Positions 35,093-44,260 of a DNA stretch of 64,000 nucleotides are shown in pieces. A program made the position numbers and the translations under genes. The notes under the pieces are model-generated. The model ran no database searches. It saw nothing but the letters and a program-made list of their open reading frames with translations, and was not told the origin of the DNA. The DNA comes from Bog-532 sp965277615 (GTDB lineage Bacteria > Actinomycetota > Actinomycetes > Streptosporangiales > Streptosporangiaceae): the NCBI GenBank assembly GCA_965277615.1, contig CBDIDG010000005.1, forward strand, positions 2,418,001-2,482,000, in the 5' to 3' direction. Position 1 is the stretch's first letter. Every line of letters begins with the position of its first letter.

Positions 35093-35713
35093 TCAGGCGG
35101 GGGAGCCGAGCCGCGCGGCCAGCACCGCGAAGAACGGCGACTCCACGTCCAGCCCGCACAGGCCATCGAGCCGTGCGGCGCTGTCCCGGTCCGCGGGCTG
35201 CGCGTTCGGCGCGGCGGCCGTGACGCTGGTGGTGCCGAACGCGCCGCGGAAGAACAGCAGCGGCGCCGGCTCGCCGTCGGAGGCGCCCAGTGCGGTGACC
35301 CGGCCGAGTACGAGTTCGTGGTCGCCGACGGGAATGATCTGCTCCGCGCTGATGTCCAGCCACGCCATCGCGGCGCCGAGGACCGGGTGGCCGCCAGGCG
35401 AGGTCGTCCAGTCGGTGCCGGCGAAGCGGTCAGCGCCCTTGCGAGCGAAGAGCCGGCACACCTCCTCCTGCTCGCGGCCCAGCACGCTGATCGCGAAGCT
35501 TCCTGACGTGCGCAGGCGCGGCCAGGTGCTGGAGGCCCCGGCCGCGCAGAACGCGACCAGCGGAGGGTCCAGGGACACCGAGGTGAAGGAGTTGACGGCC
35601 AGCCCACAGGGCTGACCGTCCACGATCGCCGCGACGACGACCACGCCCGTCGGATAGTGCCCGAGGACTTGCCTGAAGGTGACAGCGTCAACTATATCTC
35701 TCACGACCGTCAT
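35093..35713 (-). CDS. Flavin reductase family protein
   Basis: About 206 residues. The flavin reductase-like domain shows VLGHYPTGVVVVAAIVDGQPCGLAVNSFTSVSLDPPLVAFCAA, SGSFAISVLGREQEEVCRLFARKG and GDHELVLGRVTAL. It would use NAD(P)H to supply reduced FMN or FAD to monooxygenases. The neighbours include three LLM-type monooxygenases and an ACAD-like flavoprotein, all potential users. It is convergent with the ACAD-like gene and divergent from the hydrolase gene at 35840. A non-conserved 40-residue C-terminal extension follows the domain. Confidence 0.88.
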   Translation of the reverse strand: MTVVRDIVDAVTFRQVLGHYPTGVVVVAAIVDGQPCGLAVNSFTSVSLDPPLVAFCAAGASSTWPRLRTSGSFAISVLGREQEEVCRLFARKGADRFAGTDWTTSPGGHPVLGAAMAWLDISAEQIIPVGDHELVLGRVTALGASDGEPAPLLFFRGAFGTTSVTAAAPNAQPADRDSAARLDGLCGLDVESPFFAVLAARLGSPA

Positions 35714-35839
35714 CAAACAGCATAATCGGCTGGTTGTACACGGCCCATTTTTCGGAGACCGGAACGGGGCTTCCCAAGGATCCGGCTATGCGTTACCTTC
35801 GTTACGACCGTCACGAAACCGAAGGGATACCGGTCGCTG
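35714..35839. promoter_or_regulatory. Divergent promoter region, flavin reductase / large catabolic operon
   Basis: 126 bases between divergent starts. A symmetrical stretch TTCGTTACGACCGTCACGAA (35798-35817; outer arms TTCGT/ACGAA, 14 of 20 positions self-complementary) lies 22 bases before the ATG at 35840 and could be an operator. The promoter of the 15-gene chain should be here. Confidence 0.4.
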
Positions 35840-36661
35840 ATGGCAGTCTCGCACTTCGCCGACGTCGACGGCGTTCGCACGCACTACCTTGAGGCGGGCG
35901 CGGGGCCGGCCCTGGTGCTGCTGCACGGCGGAGCCTGGGGTGAGTGCGCGGTGACGGCTTGGCCGGCTGCCATCGACGCGCTCGCGGCGGGCCGGCGCGT
36001 CATCGCGCCGGACTGGCTCGGGTTCGGCGAGACCGACAAGATCGTCGACTTCGCCGACCGGGCAGGCCGGATGATCCGTCACCTGAGCCGCCTGCTCGAC
36101 CTGCTGGGCGTCGGCGAAGCGGACGTGGCGGGACTGTCGATGGGCGGTTCTCACCTGCTGCGTGACCAGGCCGGCGACGAGCCGGTGCTGCGGGTCCGCC
36201 GGATGATCCTGGTCAGCGCGGGCGGGCCGCCGATCAGCGGCCAGGCGATGGCCGCGCTGATGGACTTCGACGGGACCGCCGAGTCGATGCGGGACCAGAT
36301 CCGGCTCGCGTTCGCCGATCCCGCATGGGCGCTCAGGGAGGACGTCGTCGCGAGCCGGCTGGCGGCCGCGCGCCTGCCGGGTGCCTACGAGGCGTTCGGC
36401 TCGCTGCGGCTGCGTGCTCCCGGTGCCGCCCCGCCACCGCTAGGAGACCCCATCGGCTATGAGCGGATTCGCGTCCCAGTGCTCGTCACGGCCGGAAGCG
36501 CCGACCGGCTCAAGCCGGCCGGGTTCGCGCGGGAGGTGGCATCCCGGATACCGGACGCGCGCCTGGCGATGTTCAACGGGTGCGGCCACTGCCCGCAACT
36601 GGAGGCGGCGGACGCGTGGAACGACGCGGTCGCCGCGTTTCTCGATAAGGAGGCCTCATGA
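35840..36661 (+). CDS. Alpha/beta hydrolase
   Basis: 273 residues. The oxyanion loop is LVLLHGGAWGECAVTAWPAAID, the nucleophile elbow VAGLSMGGSHLL (Ser near residue 100), and the late strand VPVLVTAGSADRLKPAGFAREV precedes the His in GCGHCPQLEAADAWND. It resembles meta-cleavage-product hydrolases (MhpC/BphD class), which split C-C bonds of ring-fission products, though ester hydrolysis is possible. It is the first gene of the chain and overlaps the next by four bases. Confidence 0.85.
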   Translation: MAVSHFADVDGVRTHYLEAGAGPALVLLHGGAWGECAVTAWPAAIDALAAGRRVIAPDWLGFGETDKIVDFADRAGRMIRHLSRLLDLLGVGEADVAGLSMGGSHLLRDQAGDEPVLRVRRMILVSAGGPPISGQAMAALMDFDGTAESMRDQIRLAFADPAWALREDVVASRLAAARLPGAYEAFGSLRLRAPGAAPPPLGDPIGYERIRVPVLVTAGSADRLKPAGFAREVASRIPDARLAMFNGCGHCPQLEAADAWNDAVAAFLDKEAS

Positions 36662-37476
36662 CGACGGCTGCCACTGCGGCGCCGCGCTGGTTCACCGAAC
36701 CGGACCGCACGGCGGCGGCGGGCGCCGAGATCGCCTACCGCCGTGGCGGCTCGGGTGAGCCGGTGCTGTTCTTTCACGGCCACTGGCTGACCCGGTGCTG
36801 GAGCCCCTTCCACGCGCGGCTCGCCGAGCGGGCGGACGTGATCGCGCCGGAAGCGCCCGGCTTCGGTGACAGTCCCTGCCCCGCCTGGGTGACCGGCCGC
36901 GACGACGTGACATTGATTTTTCGCGGCCTGCTCGACGCGCTGGAACTGCCACGCGCGCACCTGGTCGGCCACGGCCTGGGCGCCTGGCTGGCCGCGGACT
37001 TCGCCATCTGGAACCCCGATCGCACGGCCAGCCTGAGCGTGCTGGCACCGTACGGCGTCCGTGTCCCCGGCCAGCCGATCGCCGACATCTTCATCATGAA
37101 CCCGGCGGACTACGACGACATGTACTTCAACAGCGAGCCGCCCGAAGGCGTGGTGCCGGGCCCCGGCACGCCGGCGGACGGCGGCCCGGAGGCCTTCGCG
37201 CAGCGTTACGGCGACATGGGCGGCGCGGCCAGGCTGATCTGGGAGTTTCGCTACGACCTCAAGCTGGAGCAGCGGCTGCCGCTGCTCCGCGTCCCGGCCC
37301 AGGTGGTAGCCGCCTCGGCGGACCGGATCGTGCCGGCCGCGCACCCCGCGCGGTGGGCCGACCTGCTCGGGGCGCCCCTGGAGACGGTCGAGGGCGGCCA
37401 CGCCTTCCACGTGCAGCGGCCGGAGCGGGCCGCGGACATCATCACGTCGTTCATCTCGGGGGTGCGCGATGCCTAA
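36658..37476 (+). CDS. Alpha/beta-hydrolase-fold protein lacking the nucleophile serine
   Basis: 272 residues. The oxyanion loop is PVLFFHGHWLTRCWSPFHARLAE. The elbow reads LVGHGLGAWLAADFAIWNPD, so the residue in the nucleophile place of G-x-S-x-G is Gly (GHGLG). The acid position is in VVAASADRIVPAAHP and the His is in EGGHAFHVQRPERAADI. Without Ser, Asp or Cys in the elbow, normal covalent catalysis is not possible. It may be a binding partner, or use the remaining His for another reaction. It overlaps both neighbours (ATGA at 36658; eight bases with the LLM gene). Confidence 0.8.
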   Translation: MTTAATAAPRWFTEPDRTAAAGAEIAYRRGGSGEPVLFFHGHWLTRCWSPFHARLAERADVIAPEAPGFGDSPCPAWVTGRDDVTLIFRGLLDALELPRAHLVGHGLGAWLAADFAIWNPDRTASLSVLAPYGVRVPGQPIADIFIMNPADYDDMYFNSEPPEGVVPGPGTPADGGPEAFAQRYGDMGGAARLIWEFRYDLKLEQRLPLLRVPAQVVAASADRIVPAAHPARWADLLGAPLETVEGGHAFHVQRPERAADIITSFISGVRDA

Positions 37477-38818
37477 CCGGCTAGAGTTCCACGTCTTCCA
37501 CCTCATGCCGTACCCGTTCATCCCGCCCGGCGAGGATCTGGAGTCGACCTGGATCACGCTGCCCAACAGTTACTTCGACCCGCACGTCGCGCACCGCATG
37601 TTCACCGAGAACCTGGAGCAGCTCATCGCCTGCGAACGGCTCGGGTTCGACGGGGTGCTGGTGAATGAGCATCACCAGAACGCGTTCGGCACCATCAACG
37701 CTCCTAACCTGTGGGCGTCGTACCTCGCCGCCAGGACCAGCCGGATCCGGATCGGCGTGATCGGCAACGCCCTGCCGCTGCACCGCAACCCGCTGCGGGT
37801 GGCCGAGGAGATCGCGATGCTCGACATCATCTCCGGCGGCCGTATCATCTCCGGGCACGTGCGCGGCATGGGCGCGGAGTACCACTCCTCCGGCATGAAC
37901 CCCACCACGTCCAAGGCCCGATTCTGGGAAGCGCACGACCTGATCATCAAGGCGTGGACCGAGCCCGGGCCGTTCACCTGGCAGGGTGAGCACTACGACA
38001 TCGAGCATGTCAACCCCTGGCCGACCCCGCTGCAGCGGCCGCATCCGCCCATCTGGATGCCCGGCACCGGTTCCGCGGACACCATCGACGAGGTCGCCAA
38101 GCGGCGCTTCTCCTACATGCAGACCACCACGTCCAACTGGGTGACCCGGAAGTCCTTCGCGATGTTCCGCCAGATCTGCGAGGAGAAATACGGGTACACG
38201 GCGGCGCCCGTCCAGCTCGGCCGGGTCGTGCCGACCTACGTGGCCGAGACCGACGAGCAGGCGCGCCGCGAGTTCATGCCGCACGCCATGTGGTTCTTCC
38301 GCACCGGCCTGAAGATCCCGATGCACCACCTGATGCCGCCCGGCTACAACACCGCGGACTCCATGCTCCGGACGATCAAGGGGCGGCAGGCCGCGAACGT
38401 CAAGGACTTCTGGGAGATGTCCTACGACGAGCTGATCGACCAGGGGTACATCGTCGTCGGATCGCCGCAGACGGTGATAGAAGCCTACGAAAAGATGATC
38501 GAGGACTACGGCCTGGGCATGGCGATCAGCGCCGGCGGCCCGCTCGGCTCGATGCCACACTGGATGGTGATGAAGAACTTGCAGATCATGGCCGAGGACG
38601 TCATCCCGCACTTCCGCGAGGCCGACGGTACGCCCAGCCATCTCCGCGAGCCCCGCCTGGCGCCGATGACCCTGACCGAGCAGATCGCGCGGCACGGAAA
38701 GCCCAAGCTCGGCCCGGTCGTGCGGCTGGCCGACGGCAAGGACCTGCCCACCGTGACCGGCCACATCGCCGAGTTCGCCGACCAGGCCGACACCCGTCCG
38801 CCGGCGAGGTCCCAGTGA
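37469..38818 (+). CDS. LLM-class flavin-dependent oxidoreductase 1 (LuxA-like)
   Basis: 449 residues of the bacterial luciferase-like monooxygenase fold (TIM barrel). Landmarks are the N-terminal strand MPNRLEFHVFHLMPYPF, CERLGFDGVLVNEHHQNAFGT (typical EHH), RIGVIGNALPLHRNPLRVAEEIAMLDIISGGR and YIVVGSPQTVIEAYEKM. It would use FMNH2 or F420H2 and oxygen; FMNH2 could come from the reductase at 35093. The GSPQTV segment binds the flavin phosphate. The substrate is unknown. Its stop overlaps the next LLM gene (GTGA). Confidence 0.88.
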   Translation: MPNRLEFHVFHLMPYPFIPPGEDLESTWITLPNSYFDPHVAHRMFTENLEQLIACERLGFDGVLVNEHHQNAFGTINAPNLWASYLAARTSRIRIGVIGNALPLHRNPLRVAEEIAMLDIISGGRIISGHVRGMGAEYHSSGMNPTTSKARFWEAHDLIIKAWTEPGPFTWQGEHYDIEHVNPWPTPLQRPHPPIWMPGTGSADTIDEVAKRRFSYMQTTTSNWVTRKSFAMFRQICEEKYGYTAAPVQLGRVVPTYVAETDEQARREFMPHAMWFFRTGLKIPMHHLMPPGYNTADSMLRTIKGRQAANVKDFWEMSYDELIDQGYIVVGSPQTVIEAYEKMIEDYGLGMAISAGGPLGSMPHWMVMKNLQIMAEDVIPHFREADGTPSHLREPRLAPMTLTEQIARHGKPKLGPVVRLADGKDLPTVTGHIAEFADQADTRPPARSQ

Positions 38819-39945
38819 CCGGCATCGACACGCGGACCGACCGGGCGGCCGGGCCGCTGCTCGGCAGCCCCAACCGTCTCAAGCTGGCTGTCTTCTCCGC
38901 CAATATGGCCGGGGGTGCCAACCTCACCCGCTCACCCGCGGCACTGCGGGCCACCTGGCCGGAAAGCGTGGCCATCGCCCAGGCCGCCGAGGCCGCCGGC
39001 CTGGAGGCGCTCATCCCGGTGGCGCGCTGGCGGGGCATGGCCGCTCCGTCGCGCCGCGAGGCGCACCGTTCCTTCGAGTCGTTCACCTGGGCGGCCGGCA
39101 TCGCCGCGGTGACCGAGCGGATCCAGGTGTTCGCCACGTTCCACATCCCGGTGACGCATCCGGTCAGCGCGGCGAAGCAGATCGCGACGGTCGACCACAT
39201 CTCCGGCGGCAGGTTCGCGGTGAACCTGGTCGTCGGCTGGAACGAGGACGAGTTCCGCATGTTCGGCATTGAGCAGCGCGAGCACGACGATCGTTACGCG
39301 GTGGCCGACGAGTGGATGTCGTTCCTGAACCAGATCTGGAGTGCCGAAGACGAGTTCGACTTCGAGGGCCGCTACTTCCACGCGCGCCGCGTGCTGTCCG
39401 AGCCGCGCCCGCTGCAGCGGCAGCGGCCGGTCGTGATGAACGCCGGGTTCAGCCCGGCCGGCCGTGACTTCGCGGCCCGGCACGCCGACGTCACGTTCGC
39501 GATGGTCCCCGACATCGCCGCCGCGGCCCGGCTGGTGCCGCCGCTCAAGCAAGAGGTGCGGTCCGTCCACCAGCGCGAGCTGCTCGTCTTCGCCGGGGCC
39601 CACGTGGTCTGCGCCGACACCGACGCCGAGGCCAGAGCCGAGTACGACCGGATGGTCAGCGAGTTCGGGGATCAGGACGCGGCGCGCACCGCGATCCGGC
39701 TGCTGATCCCGAACTCGGGCAGCGGGAACTTCGACGCGGCGGGCATGGCCGCGTCGGCGATCGCCGGCTTCTTCGCTTTGCCGCTGGTCGGATCACCGGA
39801 AACGGTCGTCGCCCAGATGGGCCAGCTCGCGGACGCGGGCCTCGACGGCCTGGCGTTGTCCTGGCTCGACTACCGGGCCGGCCTCGCCCAGTACCAGGAA
39901 CGGATCCGTCCGCTTCTGGTCGAGGCCGGGCTGCGGAAGCACTGA
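38815..39945 (+). CDS. LLM-class flavin-dependent oxidoreductase 2 (SsuD/RutA-like)
   Basis: 376 residues starting at the GTG at 38815, which overlaps the preceding stop. It begins SPNRLKLAVFSANMAGGANLT and has EALIPVARWRGMAAPSRREAHRSFESFTW, ATFHIPVTHPVSAAKQIATVDHISGGRFAVNLVVGWNEDEFRMFG and LPLVGSPETVVAQMGQLADAGLDGLALSWLDY. This pattern matches FMNH2-dependent monooxygenases such as alkanesulfonate monooxygenase, dimethylsulfone monooxygenase and pyrimidine oxygenase RutA. It likely hydroxylates or cleaves a C-S, C-N or ring bond. Its stop overlaps the next start (TGATG). Confidence 0.88.
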   Translation: MTGIDTRTDRAAGPLLGSPNRLKLAVFSANMAGGANLTRSPAALRATWPESVAIAQAAEAAGLEALIPVARWRGMAAPSRREAHRSFESFTWAAGIAAVTERIQVFATFHIPVTHPVSAAKQIATVDHISGGRFAVNLVVGWNEDEFRMFGIEQREHDDRYAVADEWMSFLNQIWSAEDEFDFEGRYFHARRVLSEPRPLQRQRPVVMNAGFSPAGRDFAARHADVTFAMVPDIAAAARLVPPLKQEVRSVHQRELLVFAGAHVVCADTDAEARAEYDRMVSEFGDQDAARTAIRLLIPNSGSGNFDAAGMAASAIAGFFALPLVGSPETVVAQMGQLADAGLDGLALSWLDYRAGLAQYQERIRPLLVEAGLRKH

Positions 39946-40886
39946 TGCTCGCCCTGGTGCCGCCGGACGCGCCGCGGGAGCAGCTGCGGGAGGAGCTGCC
40001 GCCGGACGGCGTCCGGCTGACGGAGCTGACCGAAGCGGGGCCTGTGCCCGCCGGGGCCGTGCGGGCCGAGTTCTGCGTGCTCGATCCACGGCAGCGGGAC
40101 CGGTTCGCCCGCGTCCTGCCGGAACTGGCCGCGCTGCGGGTCGTGCAGACTCTCAACGCCGGTATCGACTGGGTGCCGCCGCTGCCCGAGGGCGTGCTGC
40201 TGTGCAACTCGGGCACCGTGCACGACGGCCCGGTCTCGGAATGGATCGTCGGCGTGATGCTGGCGATGGCCAAAAACCTTCCCCATTACCTGGACCGGCA
40301 GCGGGCCGGAGAATGGGACGCCAGCGGCAACACGGCCCTGGCCGGCGGCGAAGGGGCCGGCGAGCTGGCCGAGCGGAACGTGCTGATCGTGGGGCACGGT
40401 TCCATCGGGCGCGCGCTGGCGCGCCGGCTCGAGCCGTTCGGGGCGGCGGTCACTGGCATCGCCCGGCACCCACGGCCGGGCGTGCCCGGCCCGGGGGAAC
40501 TGCCCCGGCTGCTGCCCGCGGCCGACGTCGTGGTGCTGCTCGCTCCCGCGACCGCGCAGACCCGCGGCCTGGTGGGGGAGCAGTTTCTCGGGGCCATGAA
40601 GCCCGGTGCGCTGCTGGTGAACGCCGCGCGCGGCAGCCTGGTCGACTCCGGGGCGCTCCTCGGCGCGCTGCGGTCCGGCCGGGTCCGGGCCGCGCTCGAC
40701 GCCACCGATCCCGAGCCGTTGCCGGCCGGCCATCCCCTGTGGTCGGCGCCCGGCGTGCTCATCACCCCGCACGTCGCCGGTTCCTCAGCACGCTGGCGTG
40801 CGCGGGCCTGGCGGATGGCCGCCGCTCAGATGCGCCGGTTCGCGGCCGGCCAGGCGCTGGAAAACGTCCGGCCGCACGGTTACTGA
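39945..40886 (+). CDS. D-isomer-specific 2-hydroxyacid dehydrogenase
   Basis: 313 residues. The NAD(P) fold is RNVLIVGHGSIGRALARRLEPFG. The catalytic residues are the Arg in LLVNAARGSLVDSGALLGAL, the Glu in DATDPEPLPAGHPLW and the His in VLITPHVAGSSARW. The N-terminal lobe is short and divergent. It would reduce a 2-keto acid or oxidise a D-2-hydroxy acid, perhaps a side-chain product of the pathway. It is in the overlapping chain after the SsuD-like gene. Confidence 0.88.
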   Translation: MLALVPPDAPREQLREELPPDGVRLTELTEAGPVPAGAVRAEFCVLDPRQRDRFARVLPELAALRVVQTLNAGIDWVPPLPEGVLLCNSGTVHDGPVSEWIVGVMLAMAKNLPHYLDRQRAGEWDASGNTALAGGEGAGELAERNVLIVGHGSIGRALARRLEPFGAAVTGIARHPRPGVPGPGELPRLLPAADVVVLLAPATAQTRGLVGEQFLGAMKPGALLVNAARGSLVDSGALLGALRSGRVRAALDATDPEPLPAGHPLWSAPGVLITPHVAGSSARWRARAWRMAAAQMRRFAAGQALENVRPHGY

Positions 40887-40912
40887 AACGACCCACCTGA
40901 TCAGGAGTCCGC

Positions 40913-41845
40913 GTGCCCAACGAGATCGGCGTTCTGCTCCCCAACGGCGTGCCCGGCTGCAGCGGAGAGACCATCCGCGACTGGTCCAGGCTCGCCGACG
41001 AGGGACCGTTCTCCTCGGTCGGCGTGGCCGACCGCTACGTCTACGTCAACCACGAGACCATGATGACGCTGGCCGCCGCGGCCGTGCTCACCAGCCGCAT
41101 CCGCCTGATGTCGGCGGCCTTCCTCGGGCCGCTGCGCCCGGTGCCGCTGTTCGCCAAGCAGGTCGCCACGCTGGCCGCGCTGGCGCCCGGCCGCGTGAGT
41201 CTCGGGGTCGCGATCGGCAACCGCACCAACGACTACGACGCCGCCGGGATCGACTGGACGCGTCGCGGGCGGATCCTCGACGAGCAGCTGCTCGCCCTCG
41301 AGGCGCTGCGCGACCTGGACGGCGACGACAACCGGGTCGGGCCGGAGCTGGGTGACATCGAGATCCTGATCGGCGGCGCCTCGGAACCGGCGCTGCGCAG
41401 GCTGGTGCGCCACGGTGATGGCCTGGTCAGCGGCGGCGTGAAGCCCGCCGTCTTCGCGTTCGAGGCGTTCGCCGCCAGCCAGGCCTGGGCCGGGGCGGGC
41501 AAACCGGGCAGGCCCCGCCTGGTGGCCAGCACCTGGTTCGCGTCCAGCGAGTCCGGCGGCGACCGGGCCGAGGCCAACCTGCAGTCCTACCTGCGGCACG
41601 GCGGTCCGCCCGCTCGCGTCATCGGCCCCGTCGCCCGGGGCCGGGACGGGATCGAGGCGGTTTACCGTGAGTACCGCGAGCAGGGTGCCGACGAGGTGCT
41701 GTTCTTCCCGCTGCTCGACGACCTCGGCGAGCTGGAGTTCCTCGCCGACGCGGTGACCGCGCTGCCGGAGGTGGAGCGCGGTGAGCCGGCGCCGGACTTC
41801 TCGCTGTTCGCCGCCGGCCCGAGCATGGAGGGGCGGCACGGATGA
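40913..41845 (+). CDS. LLM-class flavin-dependent oxidoreductase 3
   Basis: 310 residues, a shorter LLM protein. It starts MPNEIGVLLPNGVPGCSGETIRDW, then PFSSVGVADRYVYVNHETMMTLAAAAVLTSRIRLMSAAFLGPLRPVPLFAKQVATLAALAPGR and LGVAIGNRTNDYDAAGIDWTRRGRILDEQL. The size and pattern recall F420-dependent LLM reductases as well as monooxygenases, so the cofactor may be F420 or FMN. The GTG at 40913 lies 26 bases after the dehydrogenase stop. Its stop overlaps the SnoaL-like gene by four bases. Confidence 0.85.
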   Translation: MPNEIGVLLPNGVPGCSGETIRDWSRLADEGPFSSVGVADRYVYVNHETMMTLAAAAVLTSRIRLMSAAFLGPLRPVPLFAKQVATLAALAPGRVSLGVAIGNRTNDYDAAGIDWTRRGRILDEQLLALEALRDLDGDDNRVGPELGDIEILIGGASEPALRRLVRHGDGLVSGGVKPAVFAFEAFAASQAWAGAGKPGRPRLVASTWFASSESGGDRAEANLQSYLRHGGPPARVIGPVARGRDGIEAVYREYREQGADEVLFFPLLDDLGELEFLADAVTALPEVERGEPAPDFSLFAAGPSMEGRHG

Positions 41846-42300
41846 GCATCGACCTGCCCGGCGCCGGCCGCCCGCTGCCCGGCGCCGGGCTGCGCGCCCG
41901 GCGTGAGGCCGTGGTGCGCGAGCACATCAGCGCGGAGACGGCGGGTGACCTGGACGCCACGCTGGCGACGATGCCCGGCGGGGCCAGCTACCGGATCCTG
42001 CCGACGGGCCGGGATCACGACGGCGACGATGAGGTCCGCGAGCTGCTCGCGGGCCTGCTGCACGCGTTCCCCGACCTGCAGCTGGTGCCGGTCCGCGTGC
42101 ACCACGCCGCCGACGCGGTGATCATCGAGGGCCGCACCATGGGGACCCAGCACGCCGACTGGGCCGGGATCCCCAGCACGGGCCGGGTGATGGACGTCGA
42201 GGCGGCCGTGATCTTCCGGTTCGACGGCGACCGGATGACCAACGAGACGGTGTACTACGACCACGCCACCGTCGCCGCGCAGCTGACCGGACGGGGCTGA
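41842..42300 (+). CDS. SnoaL-like / NTF2-fold protein
   Basis: 152 residues of the SnoaL-like polyketide-cyclase/ester-cyclase group. Features are RREAVVREHISAETAGDLDATLATM, ELLAGLLHAFPDLQLVPVRVHHAADAVIIEGRTMGTQHADWAGIPSTGRVMDVEAAVIFRFDGDRMTNETVYYD. Relatives catalyse cyclisation, isomerisation or hydration, or simply bind small molecules. The conserved His/Asp of catalytic SnoaL appear as H in GTQHADW and D in RFDGDRM. It sits between the third LLM gene and the MDR gene. Confidence 0.82.
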   Translation: MSIDLPGAGRPLPGAGLRARREAVVREHISAETAGDLDATLATMPGGASYRILPTGRDHDGDDEVRELLAGLLHAFPDLQLVPVRVHHAADAVIIEGRTMGTQHADWAGIPSTGRVMDVEAAVIFRFDGDRMTNETVYYDHATVAAQLTGRG

Positions 42301-42305
42301 CCGCC

Positions 42306-43283
42306 GTGCCCTGCCTGCGGATCACCCGGCTCGGCGCACCGCCCGAGCTCTCCGTCCTGCCCGGGCGGCCGTCCGCGCCGCCCGGGCACACGGTCGTGTG
42401 CCTGGCGGCGGCCGCCCTCGGCCATCTGGACAGGTCGGTGGCGTCCGGCACGTTCCCGCACCACCCTGAGCTGCCGTACATTCCGTGCGGCGACGGCGCC
42501 GGCTGGGTGGAGGAATCCGCCGCCTTCCCGCCGGGCGCGCTGGTGTGGCTGCGCGGCGGCGGACTCGGGGTGACACGGGACGGGTTGGCCGCCAGCTACG
42601 CCGTGGCGCCGGACGAGGCGGTCCACCTGGCGCCGCTAGGTGCGGACCCGGTGCTCGCGGCCTGCTTCTTCTCCCCGGCCACGTCCGCCTACCTGGCGGT
42701 GCACGAGCTGGCCGGGGTGCGGGCCGGGCAGCGGGTGCTGGTCACCGGCGCGGCGGGGTCGGTCGGCTCGCTGGCCGTCCAGCTCGCGGCGCAGGCGGGC
42801 GCCGAGGTGACCGGCACGGTGTCCCGGGCCGGGCGCGCGGTGTTCGTTCCCGGCGGCACCACGGTCCTGGCCGGCCCGGACGCCGGGTCCGCCGGTCCCG
42901 GCGGACCCGCTGGGTCCGGCGACGGCCCGCAGCCCGCGCCGTATGACGTGCTCATCGACACCGTGGGCGGCGCCGCCCTGCCCGGCCGCCTCGACGCGGT
43001 CGCGCCGGGCGGCGTCGCCGTGATCGTCGGCTACACCGCCGGGACCACGGTGGAACTGGACCTGCCGAAGCGCTGCCTGCACGACGTCGAGCTGCGCTTC
43101 CTGAACATGATCCGCCGCGCGCCGCAGGCCTTCGAGCTGGCGAACGGCCTGCTGTCCAGGCTGTCGGCCGGGGAGCTGACCCTGCGGCTGGAGCGCTACC
43201 CGCTGCAGCAAGCCGCGCGGGCCTGGACCGCCCTGGCCTCCGGCGCCGCGGCGGGCCGTGTCGTCCTGGAGGTTGCTTCGTGA
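42306..43283 (+). CDS. MDR-superfamily oxidoreductase (quinone oxidoreductase-like)
   Basis: 325 residues. The N-terminal GroES-like part reads TFPHHPELPYIPCGDGAGWVEES and lacks zinc ligands. The nucleotide fold is GQRVLVTGAAGSVGSLAVQLAAQAGAEVTGTV, followed by DVLIDTVGGAALPGRLDAVAPGGVAVIVGYT and the C-terminal YPLQQAARAWTALASGAAAGRVVLEV. It is an NADPH-dependent enone or quinone reductase type. The loop after the second strand is expanded with Gly/Pro/Ser (about residues 185-215). It overlaps the amidohydrolase by four bases (GTGA). Confidence 0.87.
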   Translation: MPCLRITRLGAPPELSVLPGRPSAPPGHTVVCLAAAALGHLDRSVASGTFPHHPELPYIPCGDGAGWVEESAAFPPGALVWLRGGGLGVTRDGLAASYAVAPDEAVHLAPLGADPVLAACFFSPATSAYLAVHELAGVRAGQRVLVTGAAGSVGSLAVQLAAQAGAEVTGTVSRAGRAVFVPGGTTVLAGPDAGSAGPGGPAGSGDGPQPAPYDVLIDTVGGAALPGRLDAVAPGGVAVIVGYTAGTTVELDLPKRCLHDVELRFLNMIRRAPQAFELANGLLSRLSAGELTLRLERYPLQQAARAWTALASGAAAGRVVLEVAS

Positions 43284-44260
43284 TCGGTGACATCTTCGTC
43301 TTCGACCTGGTCGTGCACCTGCACGACATGAGCGAGGCGAACCTGCTATCCGGGGCGCCGTGGGCTCGGCACGTCCGGGACATGTCCCTGCGCTTGGGTG
43401 ACGGGCTGCGCGCGGTGCACGGCGACGGTACTCCCTTCGCCACCCGGCTGTCGGCCGAGGTCATGGGGAAAATGGTGTTCGGTGACCCGGTCGGCTCCGA
43501 GCCCACCGACGTCGCGATGGCCCAGGTGGTGCCGGTCTTCGACTGGTACGAGGACTGGTGGGCGCCGGTCGAGCTGCAGGCGGAGTTTGCCCGGGCCTAT
43601 CCCGGCCGGGCCTTGTTCTGCGCCGGGGTCGACCCGGGTCACCGGGGGGTGACGGCCGCGCTGGAGCATCTGGACTGGCAGGTCAAGACGCTCGGCGCGG
43701 TATCGGTCAAGTTCTACAACGGTCACGTCGACCGGGGCTGGCGCTGCGACGACGAGAAGCTCGCCTACCCGGTGTACGAGCGCGCCCGCGATCTCGGTAT
43801 CAAGGTGCTGCAGTTCCACAAGGGAAACCCGTTCGGCACCGAGAACGTCGAGCAGTTGCGGCCGGTTGACCTGCAGCGTGCGGCACGCGACTTTCCCGAC
43901 TTGATCTTCGTGATCCACCACCTGGCGATGCCGTACTTCGACGAGTGCGTCAGCATTGCGACGCGCTTCCCCAACGTCCATCTCGCCCTGTCGGCGACGG
44001 TCAACATGGCGCCAGTCAGGCCGCGGCTGATTCAGCGCCAGCTCGGCGAGCTGCTCGCTGCCGTCGGTGCGGACCGGCTGCTGTGGGGATCCGAAGCCGC
44101 CCTGGCGGGTCCGCCCCGGCCGTTCCTCGATTTCTTCATGTCCCTGGAGATCCCCGAGGACCTGCGCTCCGGTTACGGCTATCCGCAGATCACCCTGGAC
44201 GACAAGCGCAAGATCCTCGGATTGAACGCCGCCGCCCTGTTCGGGGTGGACGTACCGTGA
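43280..44260 (+). CDS. Amidohydrolase family protein (PF04909-like), copy 1
   Basis: 326 residues, TIM-barrel metal-dependent hydrolase/decarboxylase. It starts MIGDIFVFDLVVHLHDMSEANL and has FCAGVDPGHRGV, LGAVSVKFYNGHVDRGW, ARDLGIKVLQFHKGNPFG, FPDLIFVIHHLAMPYFDE and ADRLLWGSEAAL. The first HxH is VHLHD; later His residues (FHKG, IHH) and the acidic residue in GSEA could complete the metal site. Family members include ACMSD and gamma-resorcylate decarboxylase. A homologue lies at 61855. Both are followed by an overlapping Fe-S carrier-type gene, here the NifU-like gene (GTGA overlap). Confidence 0.85.
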   Translation: MIGDIFVFDLVVHLHDMSEANLLSGAPWARHVRDMSLRLGDGLRAVHGDGTPFATRLSAEVMGKMVFGDPVGSEPTDVAMAQVVPVFDWYEDWWAPVELQAEFARAYPGRALFCAGVDPGHRGVTAALEHLDWQVKTLGAVSVKFYNGHVDRGWRCDDEKLAYPVYERARDLGIKVLQFHKGNPFGTENVEQLRPVDLQRAARDFPDLIFVIHHLAMPYFDECVSIATRFPNVHLALSATVNMAPVRPRLIQRQLGELLAAVGADRLLWGSEAALAGPPRPFLDFFMSLEIPEDLRSGYGYPQITLDDKRKILGLNAAALFGVDVP